DNA of 64,000 nt, from NCBI RefSeq assembly GCF_002160065.1, contig NZ_NFJW01000001.1, forward strand, positions 248,001 to 312,000, read 5' to 3'. The translations under genes and the position numbers were made by a program. The stretch comes from Collinsella sp. An2. Its GTDB lineage: Bacteria > Actinomycetota > Coriobacteriia > Coriobacteriales > Coriobacteriaceae. Positions 56,357 to 64,000 of the stretch are shown here, one piece after another. The stretch's first letter is position 1. Each line of letters begins with the position of its first letter. Under the pieces are notes generated by a model, which worked only from the letters and a program-made list of their open reading frames with translations, had not been told where the DNA came from and did not search any database.

Positions 56357-57055
56357 TTACCCCATCAGCGAGCCGTTGTAGTACACGATGGCTCCTAAGG
56401 CGCCGGCGAGGCTTGCCGCAAATACGATGACGCCCGCCACAAGCACTACGTTGCTCCAGCGCGGCGCGGGTCGACGAAGGGCCGCGCCGCCAAAGCCGAC
56501 CATGCATATCAGAAAACTGACGCCCAGTCCGATCATGCAGATGCCTTCGGCGCGGGCGAGCAGCGGAATGTCGGCGGGCGCGACGTTGACGTAGTGATAA
56601 TCGTGCAGCGAGCTTACATCTCCCGTCGCGATCATATGGATGCCTGGGACAAAACCTATGAGCGAAAGGGCGATTCCGATGATCGTGCACGCCAGCATGA
56701 CGACCCACGGTTTCTGTCCGGTTATGAGGGGCCAGCTGCTGTTGGGAGCAAGGGTCACAAGCCCGCCATTGTGTCGAACGATGGCGGCGAACATGCCCAC
56801 CAGGCCCGCCACGAGCAGCACGACGCCTATAACAGAGACCCAGCCGGGCAGAACCGTCGGGACGATAAGCGCAACGGAGACACCGCATGCAATGAGCGAC
56901 GCGCCGACTTCGCGTGCTAGTATGGGTCGCTCGGCAGCCGGAGTGGTGGCGTAATGGTAGCTGTGTAGCAGCGAGCAGTTTCCGCTTACCAGCATATAGA
57001 AGCCACTAAGCGCCACGCATACGCCTATGCCGCAGCCAATGATGATGCTTCCCAT
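56357..57055 (-). CDS. duplicated six-helix membrane protein with SLHxYHY motif
   Basis: A 232-aa membrane protein made of two similar halves (about 1-110 and 118-232). Each half has a helix, the motif SLLHSYHY or SLHDYHY, a short Pro-containing loop with L(L)AR, and two more helices. Internal duplication is clear by eye. Function is unknown. The ATG at 57055 follows AAGGAG on the minus strand; a TTG at 57085 would add ten residues. It converges with the gene at 55349. Confidence 0.65.
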   Translation of the reverse strand: MGSIIIGCGIGVCVALSGFYMLVSGNCSLLHSYHYATTPAAERPILAREVGASLIACGVSVALIVPTVLPGWVSVIGVVLLVAGLVGMFAAIVRHNGGLVTLAPNSSWPLITGQKPWVVMLACTIIGIALSLIGFVPGIHMIATGDVSSLHDYHYVNVAPADIPLLARAEGICMIGLGVSFLICMVGFGGAALRRPAPRWSNVVLVAGVIVFAASLAGALGAIVYYNGSLMG

Positions 57056-57245
57056 AGCGACTCCTTCAACCGAACCTCGCCTCAAATGCGGGGGCTGTAA
57101 TTCGTTGCCACGGGATTATAGGCAGCCACATGCAAAAGACAAGGGCTTGTACCAGCGAAAATAGAAAATTGGCGAGCGGTTGCATGGAGCGATGCGGCCA
57201 GCCAGATGGTTGGCCGATGATGCGCTCGTCTCTGTCGTCTGGTCG

Positions 57246-58115
57246 CTATTCCAGCTCGCGCGCAATAGCCCGTACGACGGCATCGGCAGCGGCAGAGGTC
57301 TTCGAGGCGTCCTCGATCGTAAAGATGACCTTGCCCTTGATGCCAAGCTCACTCACCTCGGAGAAGAAGACCTTGGGGCCGTCGGTGATGGGCGAGATAT
57401 CGCCTGCGGCCTCGCGTGCCTGGTCGACGATAGTCGCGGAGAGCTGGTCCAGGTCGCGCGCAACCTGGGTGGCCTGCACGCTGGGGCCAGGCGTGGGCTG
57501 ATCCGCGGGTGCCGAGTCCAGTGCGCCGGTGCTCTCGTCAACGTTTATGGACGCGCCGATGCTCACGTTTCGCGACACGGCGAACGGCACGCTCACGCGG
57601 CTTGGCGGCAGAAGATGGACTAAGGCCGTCTTGGATATCACCGAATTGGGGATGATGACCGTCTGCCCAAGGCTGTCACGGATGGTGGTGTGCCGCCAGC
57701 TCACGTCCTGCACTACGCCCGACGATGATCCGACCTCGATGTTGTCACCAGGCTTCACAATGCCCATAAGCGTGACCTGCAAGCCGCCGATAAGGTTGGA
57801 GAGCGTGTCCTGAAAACCCAGGGAGACCGCGATGCCTCCAACGCCCAGGGCGGTGACGATGGCGTTGACGTCTTGATGAAAGCAGGTGCTCAGGATAAAG
57901 CATGCGCCCACCACGTAGATGGTGGCGCGAACGATGTTGATGATGATGCTCGAGCTCGGTAGGGGGTTGCTATCGTGGTGGAGCAGATGTCGCACCGCGC
58001 GGGTGGCGACGCGGGCAACCAGGAGGGTGATGGCGGCAAAAATGCACGCCCATATGACGCTCTGCACGAGCGGAATCTGTAGGAAGTCGACAATATCGAC
58101 AAGAAGCTGCGGCAT
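57246..58115 (-). CDS. mscS: small-conductance mechanosensitive channel (MscS family)
   Basis: A 289-aa MscS-type channel that releases solutes on hypo-osmotic shock. Three N-terminal helices are followed by the pore-lining TM3 (ALGVGGIAVSLGFQDTLSNLIGG), the beta domain with VKPGDNIEVG and the NSVISKT segment, and an alpha/beta C-terminal domain. About 35 residues rich in Ala/Pro/Gln (about 200-235) are inserted in the C-terminal domain relative to short homologues. The ATG at 58115 lies on the minus strand. Confidence 0.92.
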   Translation of the reverse strand: MPQLLVDIVDFLQIPLVQSVIWACIFAAITLLVARVATRAVRHLLHHDSNPLPSSSIIINIVRATIYVVGACFILSTCFHQDVNAIVTALGVGGIAVSLGFQDTLSNLIGGLQVTLMGIVKPGDNIEVGSSSGVVQDVSWRHTTIRDSLGQTVIIPNSVISKTALVHLLPPSRVSVPFAVSRNVSIGASINVDESTGALDSAPADQPTPGPSVQATQVARDLDQLSATIVDQAREAAGDISPITDGPKVFFSEVSELGIKGKVIFTIEDASKTSAAADAVVRAIARELE

Positions 58116-58316
58116 GAAGGTCCTTTCGTCCTTTCGCGAGGAAGGTTTCCCTCATGATACCCATGGAGGGGCGGGTTCTCATGCGAGGCTACGTGCGGCA
58201 CGGTGCGGATTGCGGCAAGGCGAGGGCGACCGTGCAGACCGGCGCGGATGGCTGCTCGGATGCTGCGCGGCGAACGCCGCCGCGCAGGCCAATGCCACTT
58301 GTCGGCGGCGACCCCT

Positions 58317-59555
58317 TTAGGCCGCCTGGCGGCGCGTCCGGCGGTCCAGCAGCAGCGTGATTGCAACAAGGGCGAGCGCAACGAGCGAGAACGCGCCGCC
58401 TACAAGCCCCACCTGCGCCATGCCGGGCCCGGATACCACTGCGCCACCCACGGCCGTGCCAAACGCAATCCCCGTGTTAAACGACATGGGTTCAAGCGAG
58501 CTGGCCAGCGTGAGCGCCTTGGGGTGCCGCTGGCGCGCGACCCTCATAAACAGGCTGATGCACGGCACCGAGACGACATACATCGAAAGGCCGATGAGCA
58601 GCACGATCGCAAGCGCGGCCGGCATGGTCGGCCCCAGCAGGAAAAGCGCAAAGAGCAGCGCTGCCTGGATAAGGAAGCTTGCCAGCAGCGCCTTCATGCC
58701 TACGCGGGCATCGAACCACCCCGAGAGCAGGTTCGAGAAGAAGCAAGCCACGCCATATGCCATGAGGACCGTGCTGGCCCCGAGCGCGTCCATGCCCAAA
58801 ATGGTTTCCAGATACGGCGTGACGTACCCGTAGAACACATAGACCGAGCCCACGCCAAAAATGAAGATAGCCATGCCAGTCAGGATCTGGGGCTCGCAGA
58901 AAAGGACCGCCTGCTCGCGCATGGTGGCGGGTTCGTCGGTGCTGCCGGATCGTGGCAGCACCAGCAGCAGCGCCACGCTCGTGACCACGGCAAGTACGAG
59001 AACGCCCATCATGGCCACATGCCAGTCCATGGTCTCGGCAATCATCTTGCCTGCCGAGGTCGAGATCACCATGGCTACGGAGAACGCAGCATACACGATA
59101 GAGATCATCATCGATGTCCGCTGCACGCCGACAAGCTCGGGAATAAAGGTGACGCCAACTGCCAGCAGGGCACCCGAGACCGCTCCCAAGAGCACGCGGG
59201 CCGCCAGAAGAAGCTCGAAGCTGGGCGCGAACGCCATGGCGATATTCGAAAGGATGAAGATAACCGCATAGGCAGCAAGCAGCTGAAAACGCTTGAAGCG
59301 CCCCGTAGCGATTGCAAGCAGCGGGGTGCACACCGCGTAGGTGATGGAGAAGAAGCTGATGAGCTCGCCTACGCGAGCGATGCTCACACCAAAGGTTTCG
59401 GCAAGTTCGGTCTCGATGCCGATGACCACGAATTCCGAGCACCCGAGCGAAAAACCCAGCAATGTGAGCAGCGCCACACAGACAAGGGCGTGGGGTGTAA
59501 GGCGCTCGGCGCGGTCGGCAGATGCGCTCGATGACGCGGAGGTGATATCGGACAT
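58317..59555 (-). CDS. MFS transporter (AraJ/sugar-efflux-like)
   Basis: A 412-aa major facilitator with 12 predicted helices. GFSLGCSEFVVIGIETELAETFGVS and the RVLLGAVSGALLAV segment resemble the AraJ/DHA1 exporters of the arabinose-efflux group. The substrate is unknown. The ATG at 59555 has GGGAGC upstream. An extended -10 (TGCTACAAT on the minus strand, 59606-59598) is a good promoter candidate. The gene is divergent from uvrA2. Confidence 0.86.
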   Translation of the reverse strand: MSDITSASSSASADRAERLTPHALVCVALLTLLGFSLGCSEFVVIGIETELAETFGVSIARVGELISFFSITYAVCTPLLAIATGRFKRFQLLAAYAVIFILSNIAMAFAPSFELLLAARVLLGAVSGALLAVGVTFIPELVGVQRTSMMISIVYAAFSVAMVISTSAGKMIAETMDWHVAMMGVLVLAVVTSVALLLVLPRSGSTDEPATMREQAVLFCEPQILTGMAIFIFGVGSVYVFYGYVTPYLETILGMDALGASTVLMAYGVACFFSNLLSGWFDARVGMKALLASFLIQAALLFALFLLGPTMPAALAIVLLIGLSMYVVSVPCISLFMRVARQRHPKALTLASSLEPMSFNTGIAFGTAVGGAVVSGPGMAQVGLVGGAFSLVALALVAITLLLDRRTRRQAA

Positions 59556-59597
59556 GATGGCTCCCGAAGACGTTCTGTATGGCAGAGGGCAACGCGT

Positions 59598-59606
59598 ATT
59601 GTAGCA
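59598..59606 (-). promoter_or_regulatory. extended -10 of the MFS gene
   Basis: On the minus strand TGC-TACAAT lies 43 bp before the ATG at 59555. No strong -35 is present. Confidence 0.5.
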
Positions 59607-59730
59607 GGGGCAACAGGGGCATTCATGCACGTCTTGCATCGTGGAGACTCAGTCTCGCTTGAAGCGGCGTAAGATGGTCTCAATCGATATTCCGAGCATT
59701 TGCAATCGTCGTGGGTTTGAGGAGAATCAC

Positions 59731-62337
59731 ATGGGCAACGGCAAGCGAGTGCGCCGTCAGGCGCCGGACGCCATCTTGGTGCGTGGCGCGCGCGTGCACA
59801 ACCTGAAGGACATCGACGTCGACATTCCCTTGCGCAAGCTGGTGGGCATCGCCGGCGTGTCGGGCTCGGGCAAGAGCTCGCTTGCTCTGGGTACGCTCTA
59901 CGCCGAGGGCTCCCGCCGCTACCTGGACGCGCTTTCCACCTATACGCGGCGTCGCATTTCACAGGCGGCCCGCGCCACCGTGGACGAGGTGCGCCACGTG
60001 CCAGCGGCACTCGCCCTGCGACAGCGCCCCGGCATCGGCAGCGTGCACTCCACCTTTGGCACCTCGACCGAGCTCCTCAACTACCTGCGCCTTATGTTCT
60101 CGCGCCTGGGTAGCCACCGCTGCCCGCACTGCGGCGCGCACGCCGAGCCTTCCATGGCCGTGGCGCTCATGCAGCCCATCACATGTCCTAGCTGCGGTCG
60201 CGAATTCTTTGGGCCCGGCGCGGAGGACCTGGCCTTCAACAGCGCCGGTGCGTGTCCAACGTGCGGCGGCACCGGTGTGGTGCGCACGGTGGACGAGGCG
60301 AGCCTTGTGCCGGATGAGTCCATCAGCATCGATGACGGGGCAGTCCTTCCGTGGGGAAGCCTCATGTGGGACCTCATGAAGCAGGTCTGCGGCGCCATGG
60401 GCGTGCGCACGAACGTGCCGTTCAACCAGCTTACGCCCGAGGAGCGCGAGATCGTGTTCCACGGACCCATGGAGAAGAAGCACATCCTCTATAAGGCTAA
60501 AAAGGGCGATGCGTTCGCCGAGATGGACTTCACCTACTACAGCGCCGTCAACACGGTGAAAAACGCCCTTGCGAAGGCCAAGGACGAGAAGGGCCTCGCG
60601 CGCGTGGCGAAATTCCTGCGCGAAGACGTGTGCCCCGACTGTGGCGGCACGCGCCTGTCGGAGGCGGCGCGCGGTCCCGTGATTGACGGCATGACGCTTG
60701 CCGATGCGACCGCGATGACGTTGGACGAGCTGAGTCGCTGGGTGCCCGGCGTGCCTGCCCTCATGCCCGCCAAGCTGCGCCCCATGGCTCAGTCCATCGT
60801 GGCCGAAATGGAGGAGCCTGTTCAGCGTTTGCAACAGCTGGGGTTGGGATATCTGTCGCTCGACCGCGCGAGCTCGACGCTTTCCACCGGTGAGCGTCAG
60901 CGCGTGCAGTTGGCGCGTGCCGTGCGCAACCGCACCTGCGGCGTGCTCTACGTGCTGGACGAGCCGTCGATCGGCCTGCATCCCTCCAATGTCGAGGGAC
61001 TGCTTGGGGTGGTGGACGACCTGTTGGACGACGGCAACTCGGTGGTGCTTGTAGACCACGACGTGCGCGTGCTGCGCCATGCGGACCATCTCATCGAAAT
61101 CGGTCCCGGGTCGGGCGCCGAAGGCGGGCAGGTCATTGCGCAGGGTACGGTCGAAGAGGTCGAGGCGGCGTCGGCCACGCGTATCGGGCCGTTTCTCTCG
61201 GGCGAGCGACGTATTCGCACGCGTGAGCGCGCTGCTTCCAACCAGGTGTTCGAGCAGGGGGCCATTCGTCTGGAGACGGACGCCATCCACACGGTGAAGC
61301 CGCTGTCGGTCGAGATTCCGCGCGGACGCCTCACTGCGGTTACGGGTGTTTCCGGTTCGGGCAAGACGACACTGGTGCTCGAGAGCCTCATACCCGCGCT
61401 CAAGGCGGAGGCGGCGGGGGAGGCGTTGCCGTCGCATGTGCGGTCTGTGGGCGCTGCGGGTATCGCTCGGGCGAACCTCATCGACGCGACGCCTATTGGT
61501 GCCAACGTGCGCTCGACGGTTGCCACGTATTCTGGCGTGCTCGACGACCTGCGCCGCGCCTACGCCAAGCTGCCCGATGCTCGCGAGCGGGGTTACAAGG
61601 CAGGGGTGTTCTCGTATAACACGGGATCTCTCCGCTGTCCTACGTGCGACGGCACAGGGCAGATCTCGCTCGACGTGCAGTTTCTGCCCGACGTGGACAT
61701 TCCCTGTCCGGATTGCGATGGGGGACGATATGCACGAGCGGCCTACGAGATACGGCTCATCTGTCCCGACGAAGGCCAGGCGTCACGTGGGGCATCCTCC
61801 GGAGGTGCCCAAGCGGGGGACGACCGCGTCGAGCGCTCTCTCGCCGAGGGCGTCAGTCTTCCCGATTTGCTCACCTGCACGGTGGACGAGGCCCGCGCCA
61901 TCCTTGCGGGAACCAAGCTCAAGTCGGCCAAGGCCAAGCTGCAGGTTCTTTCCGACCTGGGTCTTGGCTATCTCACGCTTGGCGAGGCGACCCCGGCGCT
62001 CTCGGGTGGCGAGGCGCAGCGTCTCAAGCTCGCCAGCGAGCTCACCCGCAACCAGGCAGACGCGCTCTTTGTGTTCGATGAGCCGACGATCGGCCTGCAT
62101 CCGCTTGACGTGGAGGTGCTGCTTGGCGTGTTGCAGCGCTTGATTGACAACGGCGCGACCGTTGTGGTGATTGAGCACGACCTGGACATGATTGCCAACG
62201 CCGATTACGTGATCGACATGGGGCCCGGTGGCGGCAATGCCGGCGGACGTGTTGTCTGTGCGGGAACGCCCGAGGAGGTCGCGGCATGTTCCGATAGCAT
62301 CACCGGCAGCTACATCGCCGAGGAGCTGGGGTTATAA
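59731..62337 (+). CDS. UvrA2-type excinuclease ABC ATPase
   Basis: An 868-aa UvrA paralogue with two ABC ATPase halves: Walker A GVSGSGKSS and GVSGSGKTT, and signature motifs LSTGERQRVQLA and LSGGEAQRLKLA. Zinc CxxC pairs are present (CPHC, CPSC, CPTC, CPDC in each half). Between the first zinc pair and the AFNSAGACPTCGG segment only about 40 residues remain, where UvrA1 has about 170, so the UvrB-binding domain is largely absent. Class II UvrA proteins of this build are linked to drug tolerance or self-resistance. The ATG at 59731 follows GAGGAG. Confidence 0.88.
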   Translation: MGNGKRVRRQAPDAILVRGARVHNLKDIDVDIPLRKLVGIAGVSGSGKSSLALGTLYAEGSRRYLDALSTYTRRRISQAARATVDEVRHVPAALALRQRPGIGSVHSTFGTSTELLNYLRLMFSRLGSHRCPHCGAHAEPSMAVALMQPITCPSCGREFFGPGAEDLAFNSAGACPTCGGTGVVRTVDEASLVPDESISIDDGAVLPWGSLMWDLMKQVCGAMGVRTNVPFNQLTPEEREIVFHGPMEKKHILYKAKKGDAFAEMDFTYYSAVNTVKNALAKAKDEKGLARVAKFLREDVCPDCGGTRLSEAARGPVIDGMTLADATAMTLDELSRWVPGVPALMPAKLRPMAQSIVAEMEEPVQRLQQLGLGYLSLDRASSTLSTGERQRVQLARAVRNRTCGVLYVLDEPSIGLHPSNVEGLLGVVDDLLDDGNSVVLVDHDVRVLRHADHLIEIGPGSGAEGGQVIAQGTVEEVEAASATRIGPFLSGERRIRTRERAASNQVFEQGAIRLETDAIHTVKPLSVEIPRGRLTAVTGVSGSGKTTLVLESLIPALKAEAAGEALPSHVRSVGAAGIARANLIDATPIGANVRSTVATYSGVLDDLRRAYAKLPDARERGYKAGVFSYNTGSLRCPTCDGTGQISLDVQFLPDVDIPCPDCDGGRYARAAYEIRLICPDEGQASRGASSGGAQAGDDRVERSLAEGVSLPDLLTCTVDEARAILAGTKLKSAKAKLQVLSDLGLGYLTLGEATPALSGGEAQRLKLASELTRNQADALFVFDEPTIGLHPLDVEVLLGVLQRLIDNGATVVVIEHDLDMIANADYVIDMGPGGGNAGGRVVCAGTPEEVAACSDSITGSYIAEELGL

Positions 62338-62430
62338 AACTGGGTCTGAAGAATCGGGTCTGGAAAATTGAGGCCGTAAAGCCTGGCCTGTAAGCAGCGC
62401 CGGGCTCGCGATGCCGTCATGTGTCCGCTT

Positions 62431-62700
62431 GATGCGTGTTCGTGCTGATAGTTGCGTGCGTCCGGCACGAGTTGCGTGCCCCGTTTTCAAGTTACGTGCG
62501 CCAAACGAAAGTTGCGGGCGCAATTCAGCCATTTCGGGCCCCTTGGGAGGCGTTTTTTGGACGAAATCCTCCATCAACTTTTGCTGGGCGCACGCAACGG
62601 CGACGGGGCGTACGAAACTCGCATCGGGCGCACACAACTCCGACAAGGGGCGCGCAACGAGCGGTGGAGCGTACGCAACACTGATGGAAAGCGTGCAACA
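62431..62700. repeat. 20-bp-periodic inverted array B2
   Basis: The left side has GTTGCGTGCG-like words at 62451, 62471, 62491 and 62511 (and a decayed one at 62431), each 20 bp apart. The right side has complementary CGCACGCAAC-like words at 62589, 62609, 62629, 62649, 62670 and 62690. The centre (62521-62588) contains ATTTCG/CGAAAT and GGAGG/CCTCC inverted pairs. The word and period equal those of the array at 212-410. No gene is present in 62338-62794. Confidence 0.85.
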
Positions 62701-62794
62701 CGGGGTTTCCTTGCCGCGATGTTCGCGCAACCTGTCTCTAGGCAAGGTATCAGGTAGGATGTGAAGAAGGGGGTCGCGATATAGGGAGGCCAGC

Positions 62795-63532
62795 GTGTTT
62801 ACCGTCGATGAGATCAAGAGTCTGAATGAACTCGAGCTATGTGTCTACCGCTATGTTGCCACGCATCAGGAAGATGCCTGCTATATGAAAATTCGCGACC
62901 TTGCTGAGGCGGCCCATGTGTCTACGACGACGGTTCTTCATTTTTGCAAGAAGATGGGCTGCGACGGTTTTGCCGAGTTTCGGCTGAGATTTCGAGACTA
63001 TCGTCGATATCTTTCGGGGCATCGACAGCGTTACGATGCGAGTGAAATCACGCATTTCTTCCAGCGCGTAGGTGATTCTTCCTACCAGGCAGAAATCGAT
63101 CAGGTGGCATCGGTGCTCAAGGCCGCTCCATGCATCATTTTTGTAGGCGTAGGAAACTCGGCGTTCACAGCGCAATATGCCGCACGCTATTTTTCGAATG
63201 CCGGTGCCTTCAGCCTAAGCGTTACCGATCCATTCCATCCTGCAGAAATCAGCCAGGATCTTCCGGTCACCATAGTGGTGATTTCCGTTTCAGGAGAGAC
63301 GACTGAGACGTTGGACATTGCAAACAAGTTCAAGTTTCGTGGTTGTCCCATCGTGAGCATTACGATGAGTGAAAACTGCACGTTGGCACGGCTTGCCGAT
63401 TACCATTTGAGCTGCTATCTCACGCAAGTGAAGAAAGGCACGCTTGACCTTACAACGCAGGTTCCCATTTTGTATCTTGTGGAGCAGCTCGGTTATCGCA
63501 TGCTCGAGGATGGCGCCCCGGCCTCAGAGTAG
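62795..63532 (+). CDS. RpiR-family transcriptional regulator
   Basis: A 245-aa regulator. Its N-terminal HTH_6 domain (about 1-77, MKIRDLAEAAHVSTTTVLHFCKKMGCDGFAEFR) is followed by a SIS sugar-phosphate-binding domain (about 105-225; IIFVGVGNSAFTAQYAARYF and VVISVSGETTETLDIANKFK). RpiR proteins sense phosphosugars. The GTG at 62795 follows GGGAGG. It lies upstream of a PTS gene in the same orientation and probably controls it. Confidence 0.92.
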   Translation: MFTVDEIKSLNELELCVYRYVATHQEDACYMKIRDLAEAAHVSTTTVLHFCKKMGCDGFAEFRLRFRDYRRYLSGHRQRYDASEITHFFQRVGDSSYQAEIDQVASVLKAAPCIIFVGVGNSAFTAQYAARYFSNAGAFSLSVTDPFHPAEISQDLPVTIVVISVSGETTETLDIANKFKFRGCPIVSITMSENCTLARLADYHLSCYLTQVKKGTLDLTTQVPILYLVEQLGYRMLEDGAPASE

Positions 63533-63911
63533 GTCGATGCTTCGTCAGGGATATGCCGACGAGTCTTGAAATGCTTGGCTTCGCCTGCCGTGTTCACAAG
63601 GCTCGGCTCCATTGTTCATGCCTGGGCCGTCAAGGTTTGCATGCCATGTTTTTTGTTGACGTTGGGCGATCTCTTGCGTCCTTGTGTTTTCGCTTGCTTT
63701 GACCGCTCACGGAGGGTTTGTAACCGGTCGCGCCCGGGGAGGAAATAACGGCTGTTGCCTGTAAAAAACAGGTCGCTTTTATGGGAAACAAGTCACCCAA
63801 TATCCGTTTACCTCAACAAAATGCCTGGTTAAGGCCTATAACAGATGCACCGGGAAAAGCGACGTGCAACGCTTCAACCCAGGCACAGTTTTTTCAATGG
63901 GAGGAGAGCAT
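63533..63911. other. spacer and leader of the PTS gene
   Basis: No gene is seen. A small inverted repeat CCTGT/ACAGG with an A-rich loop lies near 63758-63769, and a TATAAC at 63837-63842 is a possible -10. An RpiR operator could lie here but no confident site stands out. Confidence 0.35.
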
Positions 63912-64000
63912 ATGGATTATCGGGATGCGGCGAAGAGCATCGTTGATGCCGTCGGCGGCGTCGGAAACATTTCCGAAGTCGTGCACTGTGCGACCCGACT
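63912..64000 (+). CDS. PTS enzyme II, EIIB domain start (partial)
   Basis: Only the first 29 codons are in the window. The N-terminus VDAVGGVGNISEVVHCATR is the EIIB domain of the glucose/beta-glucoside/N-acetylmuramate PTS family, with the phosphorylated Cys at residue 26 in the HCATR motif. The ATG at 63912 follows GGGAGGAG. The sugar cannot be deduced from this fragment; the RpiR neighbour suggests a sugar or amino-sugar phosphate inducer. Confidence 0.88.
   Translation, partial: MDYRDAAKSIVDAVGGVGNISEVVHCATR

Noticed and set aside
63741-63800. Ribonucleic antiterminator for the PTS gene
   Set aside because: Only a five-base inverted repeat is present and no terminator follows; not enough to call.

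Overview
The window is high-GC DNA with dense operons, GTG/TTG starts, purine-rich ribosome binding sites and tRNA genes that encode CCA. It fits a Coriobacteriia chromosome, most likely a Collinsella-like gut actinobacterium. That placement is inferred from the gene set (luxS, a Veg-family protein, MEP-pathway ispD/E/F, disA, a giant acyl-CoA dehydratase activase, a LysRS-Trbp111 fusion) and was not tested by any search.

Layout. 1-582 is non-coding and holds a 20-bp-periodic inverted array. 583-10817 is mostly plus-strand housekeeping: luxS, a HAD phosphatase, murI, rph, rdgB, dtd, veg, ispE, tRNA-Pro, a pentapeptide-repeat protein, tatA, greA and lysS. 11050-14986 holds an MFS transporter, an EamA exporter and a DUF2798-type membrane protein. 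15128-18415 (minus) is a biotin carboxylase plus a carboxyltransferase fused to an AccB-like biotin carrier. 18955-24130 is the 1522-aa activase and an overlapping TetR gene. 24520-33901 runs clpC, disA, ispD, ispF, cysS, rlmB and a YacP-type NYN protein. 34286-39063 is the classic translation block: tRNA-Thr, tRNA-Tyr, tRNA-Thr, tRNA-Met, tuf, rpmG, tRNA-Trp, secE, nusG, rplK, rplA. An IS1111-type IS110-family element (39126-40652) sits directly against the rplA terminator. A PadR regulator/membrane protein pair follows. The leucine cluster leuA-leuC-leuD-leuB (42719-47963) is preceded by a leader peptide with five CTA codons and an attenuator hairpin.

48122-57055 is an accessory region: an XRE regulator and an atypical membrane Ser/Thr kinase, a MerR-like regulator, two unassigned exported or membrane-anchored proteins, a small XRE repressor with a candidate operator, and two unassigned membrane proteins. 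The rest is an MscS channel, a second MFS transporter, a UvrA2-type ABC ATPase lacking most of the UvrB-binding region, an RpiR regulator and the start of a PTS enzyme II gene at the right edge.

The most unusual signal is between the genes. At least six kinds of palindromic or periodic repeat are visible. In two of them (12663/24209/50529 and 44264/44512/45893) a conserved inner core is kept while the outer stem differs completely in sequence between copies yet still pairs. That is the pattern expected if a folded structure is maintained. A third kind (212-410 and 62431-62700) is built of short conserved words at exact 20-bp spacing, in opposite orientation on the two sides of a centre. I cannot match any of these to a described family from the sequence alone.
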